From JACVRN01 sp036389255 (GTDB taxonomy: Bacteria; Acidobacteriota; Blastocatellia; Pyrinomonadales; Pyrinomonadaceae): a stretch of 64,000 nucleotides of DNA. Location: contig DASVQI010000004.1 in assembly GCA_036389255.1 (NCBI GenBank), positions 62,001-126,000 of the forward strand. The letters run 5' to 3'. A program made the translations under genes and the position numbers. Positions 27,267 through 36,200 of this stretch are shown one piece after another. The notes beneath the pieces were generated by a model. That model ran no database searches, had not been told where the DNA came from, and saw nothing but the letters and a program-made list of their open reading frames with translations. Position 1 is the stretch's first letter, and each line of letters starts with the position of its first letter.

Positions 27267-28358
27267 TTATCTCAGGATGATTTGTCCGTTCGTCATCTGC
27301 GTGTTCAGCTCTGCGGAAAGAGCGGTCAGGCGCGAGAGGATGCTTTGAGCTTCAGTTGAGTCGGCGGGGCGCGGCAGGTAATCTTCCAGAACTACGGGCA
27401 GGACTTCGGCAGAGACAAGTCCGGCGCGGCTCATTCTTAAACGAAGCATGGCGCTCTCAGTGACTCGCCTGCCCAGCCAGCGCGGCGAATCGAAGGCGAA
27501 GTTTCCTAGCGAATAGGCTATAAGGGCGCGACCCGTGCCGGAAGTTGAGCGCCGCTCGATTGCCTCCAGACCCGCGAGCGTGTGAGGGTGATGGCCCACG
27601 ACTACATCAGCGCCCGCTTCTATGGCCGCGTGAGCCAGCGAGATTTGCTCTGCGCCCGGCCTATAAGAGTACTCGACTCCCCAGTGAAGCGACACGACAA
27701 CAACGTCTGCGTCTTTTCCGGCCGAGACGACTGCGCGCTCAAGCGCCGCGCGGGAGGCCAAAGCAACCGACGGTTCATTATCCTTGAGAGGCTTGCTCAC
27801 AGGCGGCGCAATCGCCGTGAAGCTGACAAAGGCGATTCTGATTCCTTTGACGCTCACAATCACAGGCGACTCCGCCTCTGCGCGCGTTTGTCCCGCCCCG
27901 CTCCAGCGCAGGCCGCCCCGCCCGAGATGGCGCATAGTCTCAAGCAGGCCGGTGCCTCCGCAATCCATGCTGTGATTGTTGGCGAGCGACAGCACGTCGA
28001 AGCCGGCGTCAGTCAGGGCTTCTACGTAGCGCGGGCTGGCCCTGAAAGCGATTCTTTGCGGGCTGCGCTCGCATCTGGTCGTCACAGGGCATTCCAGATT
28101 GCCGAATGACAGGTCTGCGGCTGAGACGGCATCCCTGACACGCGCGAACGTGACGCGCGTTCCTTCTCGCTCCATCCTGCGCGCGATGCCACGGTCGAGC
28201 AGAATATCCCCGACCGCTACCACCTGAATCTCCGGCTCGCTCTGCACGGCTTCAGAGCCGCCGGGTAAAGCGCTCAATGAAAGAAGAATGATGAAAAAGC
28301 CTAAAGTGGGACTTAAGATTAAGCGCCTGTTAAATAGTCCGTAGCGAAGACAGCTCAC
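27267..28358 (-). CDS. CapA-like (PGA_cap) metallophosphatase-fold protein
   Basis: A protein of about 363 aa with an N-terminal hydrophobic signal or anchor (ILSPTLGFFIILLSLSAL). The CapA-type calcineurin-like domain shows VAVGDILLDRGIA, SFGNLECPVT, LSLANNHSMDCGG, VSLHWGVEY and VVGHHPHTLAGLEAI, and AYSLGNFAFD. Homologues are linked with poly-gamma-glutamate or other surface polymer metabolism. The open frame extends to a TTG at 28469, but that part encodes translated dispersed repeat (28363-28445), so GTG 28358 is preferred; the true start is uncertain. Transcribed toward the lipoprotein gene. Confidence 0.8.
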   Translation of the reverse strand: MSCLRYGLFNRRLILSPTLGFFIILLSLSALPGGSEAVQSEPEIQVVAVGDILLDRGIARRMEREGTRVTFARVRDAVSAADLSFGNLECPVTTRCERSPQRIAFRASPRYVEALTDAGFDVLSLANNHSMDCGGTGLLETMRHLGRGGLRWSGAGQTRAEAESPVIVSVKGIRIAFVSFTAIAPPVSKPLKDNEPSVALASRAALERAVVSAGKDADVVVVSLHWGVEYSYRPGAEQISLAHAAIEAGADVVVGHHPHTLAGLEAIERRSTSGTGRALIAYSLGNFAFDSPRWLGRRVTESAMLRLRMSRAGLVSAEVLPVVLEDYLPRPADSTEAQSILSRLTALSAELNTQMTNGQIILR

Positions 28359-28362
28359 GGGA

Positions 28363-28445
28363 GAGACGCGTAGAAACGCAGAAGAGGGAGTGCCGGGAAA
28401 ATCAGCTCTCTGCGCGTCCTCAGCGTTCTCCGCGTCTCTGCTGCG
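28363..28445. repeat. GCAGAGACGC-type dispersed repeat, copy 1
   Basis: Imperfect inverted repeat made of units like GAGACGCGTAGAAACGCAG on the left and their complement (CTCTGCGCGTCCTCAGCG, CTCCGCGTCTCTGCTGCG) on the right. A second, better conserved copy lies at 58857-58931. It covers the apparent 5' end of the CapA-like frame. Confidence 0.6.
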
Positions 28446-28487
28446 AATTACTTTCTGCCTCTCACTCAAGCGCTCTGATAACGAAGC

Positions 28488-30566
28488 CTAATTCGAGTTA
28501 ATGCGGCGGGGCCTCGCCTGTAGGAGGAAGGTCTTTGTCCAGACAGGAGGCTTGGGCGTCTGACCGCGATTGATTGCCGCCTGCCACTTCTCGTCCGTCA
28601 GCCGGTCACTGATTGGATGCTTGAACTCGTAATAGCTCAGCGCCGCGCCGCGAGTCAGCACGAGCCTTCCTTCGACAGGCACTATGGCGAGAATCTGATA
28701 AGCGCGTCCTACGCCCTCCTCCAGCACTTCCGTTCCGCCCGTGTGAACGTCCGCTATGACGGCCATGTCCTTGTCCGTCTCGTTGACCATCTCCCAAGTG
28801 TCAGGGTTTCCGGTCATGACGGAGAGCGTCATGTATTCTAGCGTCCCGCCTATGTGACGAATCGTCTCATACTCGTCGGTCAGCTTCTCGTTTCGCAGCT
28901 CTTTCATGGAGATGCGGTTGAGCGTCACCAGCAATTCCTCGAACTGCTCGAACCTGTCCTTCAAAGTATCCGGCAGAAGGTTGCGCGTCTCGAGTCCTTC
29001 GCGCGACTGGCGCGTCAGATTCAACAGGCGAGTCCAGAAGAGTACGTTCGGCTCGACGTAGCCCTTATAAGGAGCGGGCTCGCTGCCGTCGCCCTGCTCG
29101 GCTCCGCTCTGCTTGCCGTAGAGAATCGTGTCGTGGCGAAGCTCCGCCCATGAACCGAGCGCCGTGTGCAGGGATTTGTCCGTCCACGCGGTGTTGCGCA
29201 TGAAGGATGGATAGCCTTGCGGGACGGGTTCGAGCAGCGCCTTGAGCGCGTAGAGCCAGCTCCAGTAGAGATTCGATGTCCATCTCTTTTCAGTGATTTT
29301 TGAGAACTCTTCCATGAGCTTCAGGCGTTCGGGCTGATAGCCGCCCCAGTTCTTCGGATTGTAAAGATTCGGGTAGCTATCCAGAATCTCGCGCGCGCGC
29401 GGGCTGCCCAGCACGGCCATCACGTCCAAGCCCGAAGGAAAGACGCGCTCGACCGGCATCGAAAGCCTCTGCATGATTTCGCTGTCCGGGATGTAGCGCT
29501 GGCCCATGAAGCGAAGTTGAATCGAAGGGTCTGGAACGTTCGGCTGGTTGGGCCGTATGAGCGTGCGCGTCTGTATGCGCGCTGGCCTGAGCTTTCCGGC
29601 GGCTTCCGCGAAGGCCGCGAATTTTTCAGGGGCGATGAATGCGCTCGTGTCCGCGTCTTTGCCGAAGGAAGCATCCATCGCGGCCTTCCATTCGGCGGGA
29701 GTGATGTCGTCGGAAGCTCCAACGTAAAAAGAGGTCGGCTCGTATATGACCGCCCACTCGTCCGAGAGATTCGCCCTGTAGAGCGAGCGCACCAGCAGGA
29801 GGCTTTGCCTGATGGGCTCTTCCGCGAGCCCGGCTTCGGTACGCAGCGCAAACGGCGTCAGCCCGTACCACATCATCGCCCCGAAGTAGCGCTGAAGAGT
29901 TTCGCTGCGGGTGTAATGGCCGCGCGGCACGAACTGAGAGTAATCAACTGTGTAAGGAAAGATTGCGCCGCGACGGAAACCCTCGTGCGCTTTGATTAAA
30001 TCAAGCTCTGTCTGCGCCAAATCTTGCGCCTCCGCAGGAATCTTCGACTGCGGGTCTAAGAGCCTGAGCGCGACGGCGAAGTAGGCGACGTTCTTCAGCG
30101 CGGCGCTCTTAAGTTGCGCGTCGGTTTGCTCGCGCCATGTCCTGACCGATTCTTCCAGCATCCCTTCCGTCAGCCGCTTAAGCGCGGGCATCAGCGACTG
30201 CTCTTCCGCCGTGCGAAGTGTGAAGTCGTAGAAGATGTGATAAAGGTGCAGCACGGCGTCGGTCGTGACCAACGAGGGCAGGTCTTTGTAGTCGTTATCT
30301 TCGTAGATGTGAAAAAGCTGTCGCGCGTTCGTGGGCGAGACGGCGAAAAGATTCTGCGCGAGCATCTGCCGCTCGGCTACTGTGAGCGGCACAGAGGCGT
30401 TGAAGGCGCGAAGGTTCACGACTTCACGAAGCGTGGGCGAAACCGCGTAAGGCTTGACGCGCGCCGCAGCGTCCTGCGCCACGGCCTGGGGGCTGAAGAT
30501 AAAAGTTGTAAGCACCATGAAAGCCATTAGCCAGCTTGCGCGGCAAAGAATCTTTTTTCGCTTCAT
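28488..30566 (-). CDS. Exported DUF3160 domain protein
   Basis: A 692-aa protein with a signal peptide (about 1-31, ending SPQAVAQDA) and the DUF3160 signatures FHIYEDNDYKDLPSLVTTDAVLHLYHIFYD and LYYSWLYAL-like NLYWSWLYALKAL. The rest is helical with no catalytic motif I recognise. Family function is unknown. ATG at 30566 is used rather than the TTG three bases upstream: it has GAGGA about 10 bases upstream and overlaps the preceding stop by one base (TGATG), showing translational coupling with the VCBS-repeat protein. Confidence 0.82.
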   Translation of the reverse strand: MKRKKILCRASWLMAFMVLTTFIFSPQAVAQDAAARVKPYAVSPTLREVVNLRAFNASVPLTVAERQMLAQNLFAVSPTNARQLFHIYEDNDYKDLPSLVTTDAVLHLYHIFYDFTLRTAEEQSLMPALKRLTEGMLEESVRTWREQTDAQLKSAALKNVAYFAVALRLLDPQSKIPAEAQDLAQTELDLIKAHEGFRRGAIFPYTVDYSQFVPRGHYTRSETLQRYFGAMMWYGLTPFALRTEAGLAEEPIRQSLLLVRSLYRANLSDEWAVIYEPTSFYVGASDDITPAEWKAAMDASFGKDADTSAFIAPEKFAAFAEAAGKLRPARIQTRTLIRPNQPNVPDPSIQLRFMGQRYIPDSEIMQRLSMPVERVFPSGLDVMAVLGSPRAREILDSYPNLYNPKNWGGYQPERLKLMEEFSKITEKRWTSNLYWSWLYALKALLEPVPQGYPSFMRNTAWTDKSLHTALGSWAELRHDTILYGKQSGAEQGDGSEPAPYKGYVEPNVLFWTRLLNLTRQSREGLETRNLLPDTLKDRFEQFEELLVTLNRISMKELRNEKLTDEYETIRHIGGTLEYMTLSVMTGNPDTWEMVNETDKDMAVIADVHTGGTEVLEEGVGRAYQILAIVPVEGRLVLTRGAALSYYEFKHPISDRLTDEKWQAAINRGQTPKPPVWTKTFLLQARPRRINSN

Positions 30567-31198
30567 CAATTGTTCCTCGTTTCGTCACCCGTCAAAGTCA
30601 CCTGCGCGCCGTCGGCCTCTACGGTGATTCCTTCTTTGCTCGCTTTGACCAGCCGCGCCAATTGCCAGTCTCCGCGCTGCCAGTCCAGAGTAAAGCCGAA
30701 GCCGTTCCACGAATAGACTGCGAGACACAATCGCCCGTCGCGCTTCATCTCGATTGCCGCAAGCTCTTCCTCTCTGTCACCGTCTAAATCTGCGAACGTG
30801 AAATCAATGAAAGGGCGGCTCAGGCTTGAGCCCAGCCATTTCTTGCTGGCCGTTCGTCCGTCCCACGAATAGAGGAAGAGGCAGTTGTGCGGCTTCGGAA
30901 AGAAGCGCGTGGATTTGTAGACGCCCACGGCTATCTCTCTGCGACCATCGCCGTCAACGTCCGCGACCATGAGCCTCCAAGGCTTCCAGCGCGCGGGCAC
31001 GCCCCTCCACAGGACTGTGCCGCCGTGGCGCACGCTGAGCGACGGCTCGCTCTCTTTATCCAGAACTACGCGCTCCTTTTGACCGTCGCCGTCGAGGTCG
31101 GATTCCAGAGAAAGGATGCCCGATGAGCTATCGTGCGCCGGGCCTGATAGGAATGTTGATAACAGCAGGATTAAAACAGCATGGGCCGCCGGGTTCAT
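30566..31198 (-). CDS. Exported FG-GAP/VCBS-like repeat protein
   Basis: A 210-aa protein with a signal peptide (about 1-22) and three calcium-binding-type beta-propeller loops: DLDGDGQKE, DVDGDGRREIAVG and DLDGDREEELAAIE. This is the pattern of integrin-like FG-GAP/VCBS repeats, but only about three blades are present, so it may oligomerise or pair with another protein. It is the first gene of a two-gene unit with the DUF3160 gene, whose ATG overlaps its TGA. Confidence 0.75.
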   Translation of the reverse strand: MNPAAHAVLILLLSTFLSGPAHDSSSGILSLESDLDGDGQKERVVLDKESEPSLSVRHGGTVLWRGVPARWKPWRLMVADVDGDGRREIAVGVYKSTRFFPKPHNCLFLYSWDGRTASKKWLGSSLSRPFIDFTFADLDGDREEELAAIEMKRDGRLCLAVYSWNGFGFTLDWQRGDWQLARLVKASKEGITVEADGAQVTLTGDETRNN

Positions 31199-31246
31199 AT
31201 GTCATCACTGTAATTGATTTAACGCCGGAAGGGCAAAAAGAATCGA

Positions 31247-31295
31247 AGCCCGGCGCTTATGGCTCGCTCTTAGAGCGAGCCATAAGCGCCGGGCT
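31247..31295 (-). terminator. Strong intrinsic terminator of the surface-protein operon
   Basis: Perfect 24-bp inverted repeat 31247-31270 / 31272-31295 (left arm begins AGCCCGGCGCTTATGGCTCG). On the minus strand it is followed by TTCGATTCTTTTTG. It ends transcription coming from the gene at 31322-33295. Confidence 0.85.
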
Positions 31296-31321
31296 GCTTG
31301 CTGAAATTCTTCTTGGCCGTG

Positions 31322-33295
31322 CTACTTGATTCGCACTTTGAAGCTGACGCTGCCGGAGTTGCTGGTTGAGGTCGTGCTTAAATTGCCCGTGAATTGAAAG
31401 CGTATGTGCGTGACGGTTCCATCGTAGCCCGCGGGCGCTCCGCCTGCGCCGCTCACGGGCGTATAGGTATAAGAAGCGCCGTTGTTGTTCGAGTAAGTGA
31501 CCGTCAGCGTCAGGCCCGTAGTGCCGAGCGAGCTTGTGACAGAGCCTATCTTGAAAGAGGTGCTCGTGCTGAGGCGGAGCGTGGAAGACGGGTCAGGGTC
31601 TGTGATAACCAGATTGCGCGCGGTGTTGCCGCCCGTGTTGCTGAAGGCTATGGTGTAAGTCAAATCCGTGCCGGGCATCTGAGTCCCTGTGGGAGATACG
31701 CTCTTGACCAGCCCCACGTAAGGCGAGCAGGAAGCTCCGGCTCTAGCGCCGGGCATCTGGCTGACGGTGGCGTTGATGGTCACGCCGCTTCCGCCGCTTG
31801 TCGCGCCGTAATTGTCGAAGAGAGTCGTGGTCGTGCCGCGCGTGCCTCCCGTGACGGAGACGCTCGCTGAGCCGGAGAGGACTGCTACGCCGCCAGCGCC
31901 GCCACCACCCGGCCCGTGCCTGCTGCCCGGCGTGCCGTTAGGAGCCTCCGTAATCCATGCATCGCCGCCTCTGCCGCCCTGAGCGCGGACAGTGAGCGAG
32001 CCCAGCCCTCCATTGACTGCCACGACTACCACGCTTCCGCCAGCGCCGCCTCCGCCGCCGCCGTCATTGGCAGCATCGCTTCCGTCTGAGCCGTTGGCTG
32101 TAATCGTGCCTGAGCCTGTGACGGTTCCGGCGCGTATCATGACTACGCCGCCGCCAGCGCCGCCGCTAGAGGCCGTGCCCGTAGAGTTGTTGCGCGAGCC
32201 AGCGCCGCCGCCGCCGCCCATAATCACACGATTGGCAGCAGCAGCCGATGCGAAATCGCCGCCGCCGAAGCCGCCGCGCGCGAGGTTCGAGTTCCATGTG
32301 TTGCCGCCCATGCCTCCGACGCCGCCGTTGCCGCCTCCGCCTCCGCCAGAGTTCTGGTCGTTGACGGAAGGATTGCCGTCAGTGCCGCCTCCGCCGGCGT
32401 TGCCCGGAGCGCCGCGCGCAGTTGCCCCGCTCGGATACCCTTCGATGGTAGTGTCCAGAACCGACAGAGTCGAAGGGTCATAAATGTAGCGCGGGGTGCC
32501 CGCTATGCCTTCCCCCTTGATGCCGTGACAGGTGTTCGAAGTGGTGTTGCGGTAGTCCGTGTTCGCACAGCCGCTATCGCCCGCCAACTGGCGAGCGCCG
32601 CCGCCGCGAAAGCCCATCCCGTCAACGCTCACGGAAGCGCTGCCTAGATTGAGCGCGCCGGAGACGTCTATCGCCAGAATGCCTCCCGTGCGACCGTTCC
32701 ACGGCAGGGCAGTCAAGCCGGAGGTCAAAGTCGCTGACAGGTACTGCGGCACGCGCACTACCTGAAAGCGGCGCTGGCCGCGAGAGTTGGTCGCGGTGGC
32801 GTTGAAGTAAGCATTGACGAGGCCGTTATTTGTTCCAACGCCGCGAATAGAGACGGTTGAGCCGGCGTTGTTCATCGCCACTACGTACTCATAAAGCCCG
32901 GACTGACTAACTCCGCTTGAGCCGGAGCCGGGGTCGCCGGCTACACCGTCGCCGTAAGCGCCAGTGTTGTTGTCGTTAATCAGCGCGTCCTGCATCTGCA
33001 TGACCATCAGCAGGTCGCCTGTAGTAATCGTCGTGGCTGAGCCGACGGGCGCGCCAATAGTGATGGATGTCGCGCCCGCGCTGGCGCTCGCGTTGCCGGG
33101 ATAGTAGGTGTTGACTACGCCTGAAAGAGAGCCGCCCGCGCCGTCTTTGCCGGGCGTGGCGCAGGTCTGCGCGCTCGCCTCTGCTGCGGCAAAAGCGACC
33201 ATGCAGAGAGCAGCCATGACGAGCAGCGCGTGCTTCATGCGCACGAAGCCCGTCAATGATGAAAGCTCAGGTTTGAATAGCGTCCACGTGCTCAT
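31322..33295 (-). CDS. Exported glycine-rich surface protein with DUF11-like C-terminal domain
   Basis: A 657-aa protein. A signal peptide follows a 19-residue N-extension (MKHALLVMAALCMVAFAAAEASAQ). About residues 45-250 form a beta-rich domain; 290-470 are glycine-rich with many GGGG runs (GNAGGGGTDG, NSGGGGGGNGG), as in parallel beta-helix or polyglycine surface proteins. The last 115 residues are a DUF11-type Ig-like domain (GLVKSVSPTGTQMPGTDLTY ... VSFKVRIK). ATG 33295 overlaps the previous stop by one base (TGATG) and has GGAGGTG 10 bases upstream; MKHALL at 33238 is an alternative start. Confidence 0.8.
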   Translation of the reverse strand: MSTWTLFKPELSSLTGFVRMKHALLVMAALCMVAFAAAEASAQTCATPGKDGAGGSLSGVVNTYYPGNASASAGATSITIGAPVGSATTITTGDLLMVMQMQDALINDNNTGAYGDGVAGDPGSGSSGVSQSGLYEYVVAMNNAGSTVSIRGVGTNNGLVNAYFNATATNSRGQRRFQVVRVPQYLSATLTSGLTALPWNGRTGGILAIDVSGALNLGSASVSVDGMGFRGGGARQLAGDSGCANTDYRNTTSNTCHGIKGEGIAGTPRYIYDPSTLSVLDTTIEGYPSGATARGAPGNAGGGGTDGNPSVNDQNSGGGGGGNGGVGGMGGNTWNSNLARGGFGGGDFASAAAANRVIMGGGGGAGSRNNSTGTASSGGAGGGVVMIRAGTVTGSGTITANGSDGSDAANDGGGGGGAGGSVVVVAVNGGLGSLTVRAQGGRGGDAWITEAPNGTPGSRHGPGGGGAGGVAVLSGSASVSVTGGTRGTTTTLFDNYGATSGGSGVTINATVSQMPGARAGASCSPYVGLVKSVSPTGTQMPGTDLTYTIAFSNTGGNTARNLVITDPDPSSTLRLSTSTSFKIGSVTSSLGTTGLTLTVTYSNNNGASYTYTPVSGAGGAPAGYDGTVTHIRFQFTGNLSTTSTSNSGSVSFKVRIK

Positions 33296-36200
33296 CACGG
33301 ACGCTCACCTCCGTCATTCTCTAAAGGCTTTGAGTCGGGCGACGATTGCAGCCCGTTGTTCGAGGTTCCGAACAGGTCGAAGAGGTTGAAGAGCTTAGAG
33401 GAGATTGTGAAGTAGAAGCCGCGACGCGCGTTGTTGAAAGACTGGCTGCCGGGGCCGTTGAAGGACGAAGAGAAGTTGTAGCCGCCGCCGAGGCGCAAGT
33501 CCGGCGTGGCCCAGAATCCAACCTCAGCGCCCGTGGAGTCGGAGCGCGTGCCGCTCGCGGGCTGAATCATGTAGCGCGTCTCTGCGGCCAAATCGAAGTA
33601 CCTGCCGAAGCGATACTGCACGCGTCCCTGCGTCATGTAGGTCATGGTTGAGACGTATATGAGCTGCGCGTCGCCGTCCGCGCTTATCTTCATAGCGAAG
33701 CGACCGTAAAGCTCAAGGTTCTTCATCAACTGATAATAGCCGTCCGTGGAGAGCACGTCCGCGCGCTGGCGCGTAGGCCCTGCTCCGCTAATCCCGTCCT
33801 GCGTCAGGTTGCGATGGCGGTAGCTGAAGAGCAGCCCATAGCGGTCTGATTCAGTCGGCCTGTAGGCGATGGCCACGGTTCCGTCCATCAGCTCGTTCTG
33901 GCGATTCGCAAAGAGCGAGCGGGAGAATTGTACCCGCGCCATGGTGGTAAATCCATCGCCCAACCGGCCCGCAGCGCCGACCGCTAAGAGCTGGCCCAAC
34001 CCTGCGCGGTCGCGCAATTCATAACGCACGCTTGAGCGGAAGTTTTCGGTCGGAAGCCAAGACGCCCCGAGCGTCACGCTGTTGAAGCTCTCACCGTTGC
34101 CTGCTATCAAAAAGCCGCGCTCGTATCCGAACTCAAGCGAAAGCTCTTTCGTCACAGGCAGGCGATTCTGCAAGCCTATGACGGCGAAGCTGTCCGTGCC
34201 GTTTATGCCGTTCTCCAACTGGTAACGCCCGCCCAGAGTCGTATAGCGGCCCAGCTTGGACTGAATGCCAATCGCAGTCTCTCTGCGCGCGTTCGAGGCC
34301 GCGAAGCCCGTGAGCGTCGTGTCGCTGATGGGCGTGATTGGCTCCGATGCTATGCGCTGCGTCAGGAAAAGCTTGGCCCACGGCCTCACCTGATAGCTGG
34401 CCGAAAAGGTCGTCTGCGTGGGATAGCTGGGGTCGGCTTCGCCAAGGTTCTGCTCGCGCTTGACCGACAGCTCCAGCTTGTCCGTAGGCCGCCACTCGGC
34501 TCCGGCTGTCACAAGCTGCGAGTTCACGTCGCGCTCGCCAGCCTCGTCGCGGAAACGGCGGTAGTCGTAAGAGAAGGTGAACCGCAGCCTGTCACTCACT
34601 ATCTGCGTCCAGCCTATGCTCGCGGTGGTGCGGCTGTTATTTACGTTCTCCGTGCGGTTGCTCTCTTCGGAGAAGCCCAGGGTGAGCAGGCCGTTGCGGC
34701 GCGGCTTGAAATCCATCTTGACGGAGGCGCGCGTGTTGCCGGGCGTAGCGCTCGCGCCGAAGGGATTGAAGAAGCCGGGGCTTGTGCGCTGGTACTCTGC
34801 GCGCAGCCGCCCTTCATAGAAGGGAAGCGGCTGTTCGAGCGAAGCCCGGAATGCGTTGCCGTTATGCTCGTTCTCTACGCCGTCCAGACCGAAGGAGCTA
34901 CCCACGGCCATCTCGCCACGGCTCGTCGCCCACTCGAACTGCAAGCGCCCGTTGCCCGGCGTCTGCCACTCGCCGTCTATGCCGCCAATCAGGAAAGGCG
35001 ACGACCCGGCCTGTCGCTGGTTGATGAATGACAGTCCCAGACGCAGGCCCAGAGAAGGAAAACGCTTCTGCGCGCGGCCGGTGTAGACGGACGACTCGAG
35101 CCCGTTAGCACGATGCTCGTAGGTCACGACTATCTGCACGAGGTTGAGTTGGTAGTCGAAGGTCGAGATGGGACGAAGGAAAAGCAGCGAGCCCAGATTC
35201 GCGTCCAGATTGTAGTCAACAGAGCGAACCAGCGCGTCCCGCGAAAGTATGATTTCCGGGTTGCGCCGGTCGCGCACTTCAATGATGACCGTTTCCGAGC
35301 CCGGCAGTATGTCCGTGTGCGAAAGCTGCACGAGAGACAACGTGCCGCCCGGAAATGTGTCTCGCGCGAAGGAGGTGTCGGGACGCGCGCCCGTCAGCGT
35401 CACGTAGTCGCCCCCGGCGTTCTCTATGTGAAGCTTCACGCCCGTCAGCTTGCGGCTGTAGGAAGCAAACCCTGCCTGCTCCATGTCGGCTTCCATGTCT
35501 CCGAACATCATGTAGGAGCGGCCACGGTCAACCCTGACATAGAGCTTGGAGTTTGAAGCGGCGTCTTCGAAGCGCGTGGACGAGTCGCCAAAAATTGGAT
35601 AGGCGCGGGCCAGAGGGTCTAGCTGGAAGAGGCGGTCGGTTCCGGCTGCGCGGTTCAAAGCCTGCTGGCTGTCGTAAGCGAAGGTCAGCAGGTTGTTGCC
35701 GAAGAAGCGGCCACGATAGAAGAGATTGAGGTGAACGCGCACTTTCTCCGTAGTTCCGCGTGCGACCATCTCCGGCGCTGCGCTTCCGACCGAGACTTCC
35801 GCGAGGCTGACCATAATCGGGTCGCGAATCTCAGGTGTGAAGCGCACGCGGCCCTCGGCCTTGACGTTGCCGAGCGTGGCCTGAAGCTTTGTCTCTCCGG
35901 CTGTGTTGTCGGCTATCAACTGCACGACGGCCTCGCCGCCTACGAGCGAGATCACCTGCTGCTGAGCGTTGGCGTTGACCTGCTCCGCCACGGCGTTGTT
36001 AGGAGCGGTAACGTTCGCGCCCGTCAGAGCCAGGACAGGCGTGCTTCCATCTTCGGTCGGAGCGAGACGGCCCGCGCTGGTTTCAACCGCCACCTGAGAG
36101 TCGGCAGCAGGATGTCCCCACTCGTCCAGCGCCCGCACGCGCACGCGCATGGAGTCGCGCCCGGATGCCTGAAGCTCCTGCTTGTCCGGCACTATCTCAA

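Noticed and set aside
31992..32483. 163-aa Pro-rich open frame on +
   Set aside because: Its proline runs are simply the complement of the glycine runs of the surface protein on the other strand.
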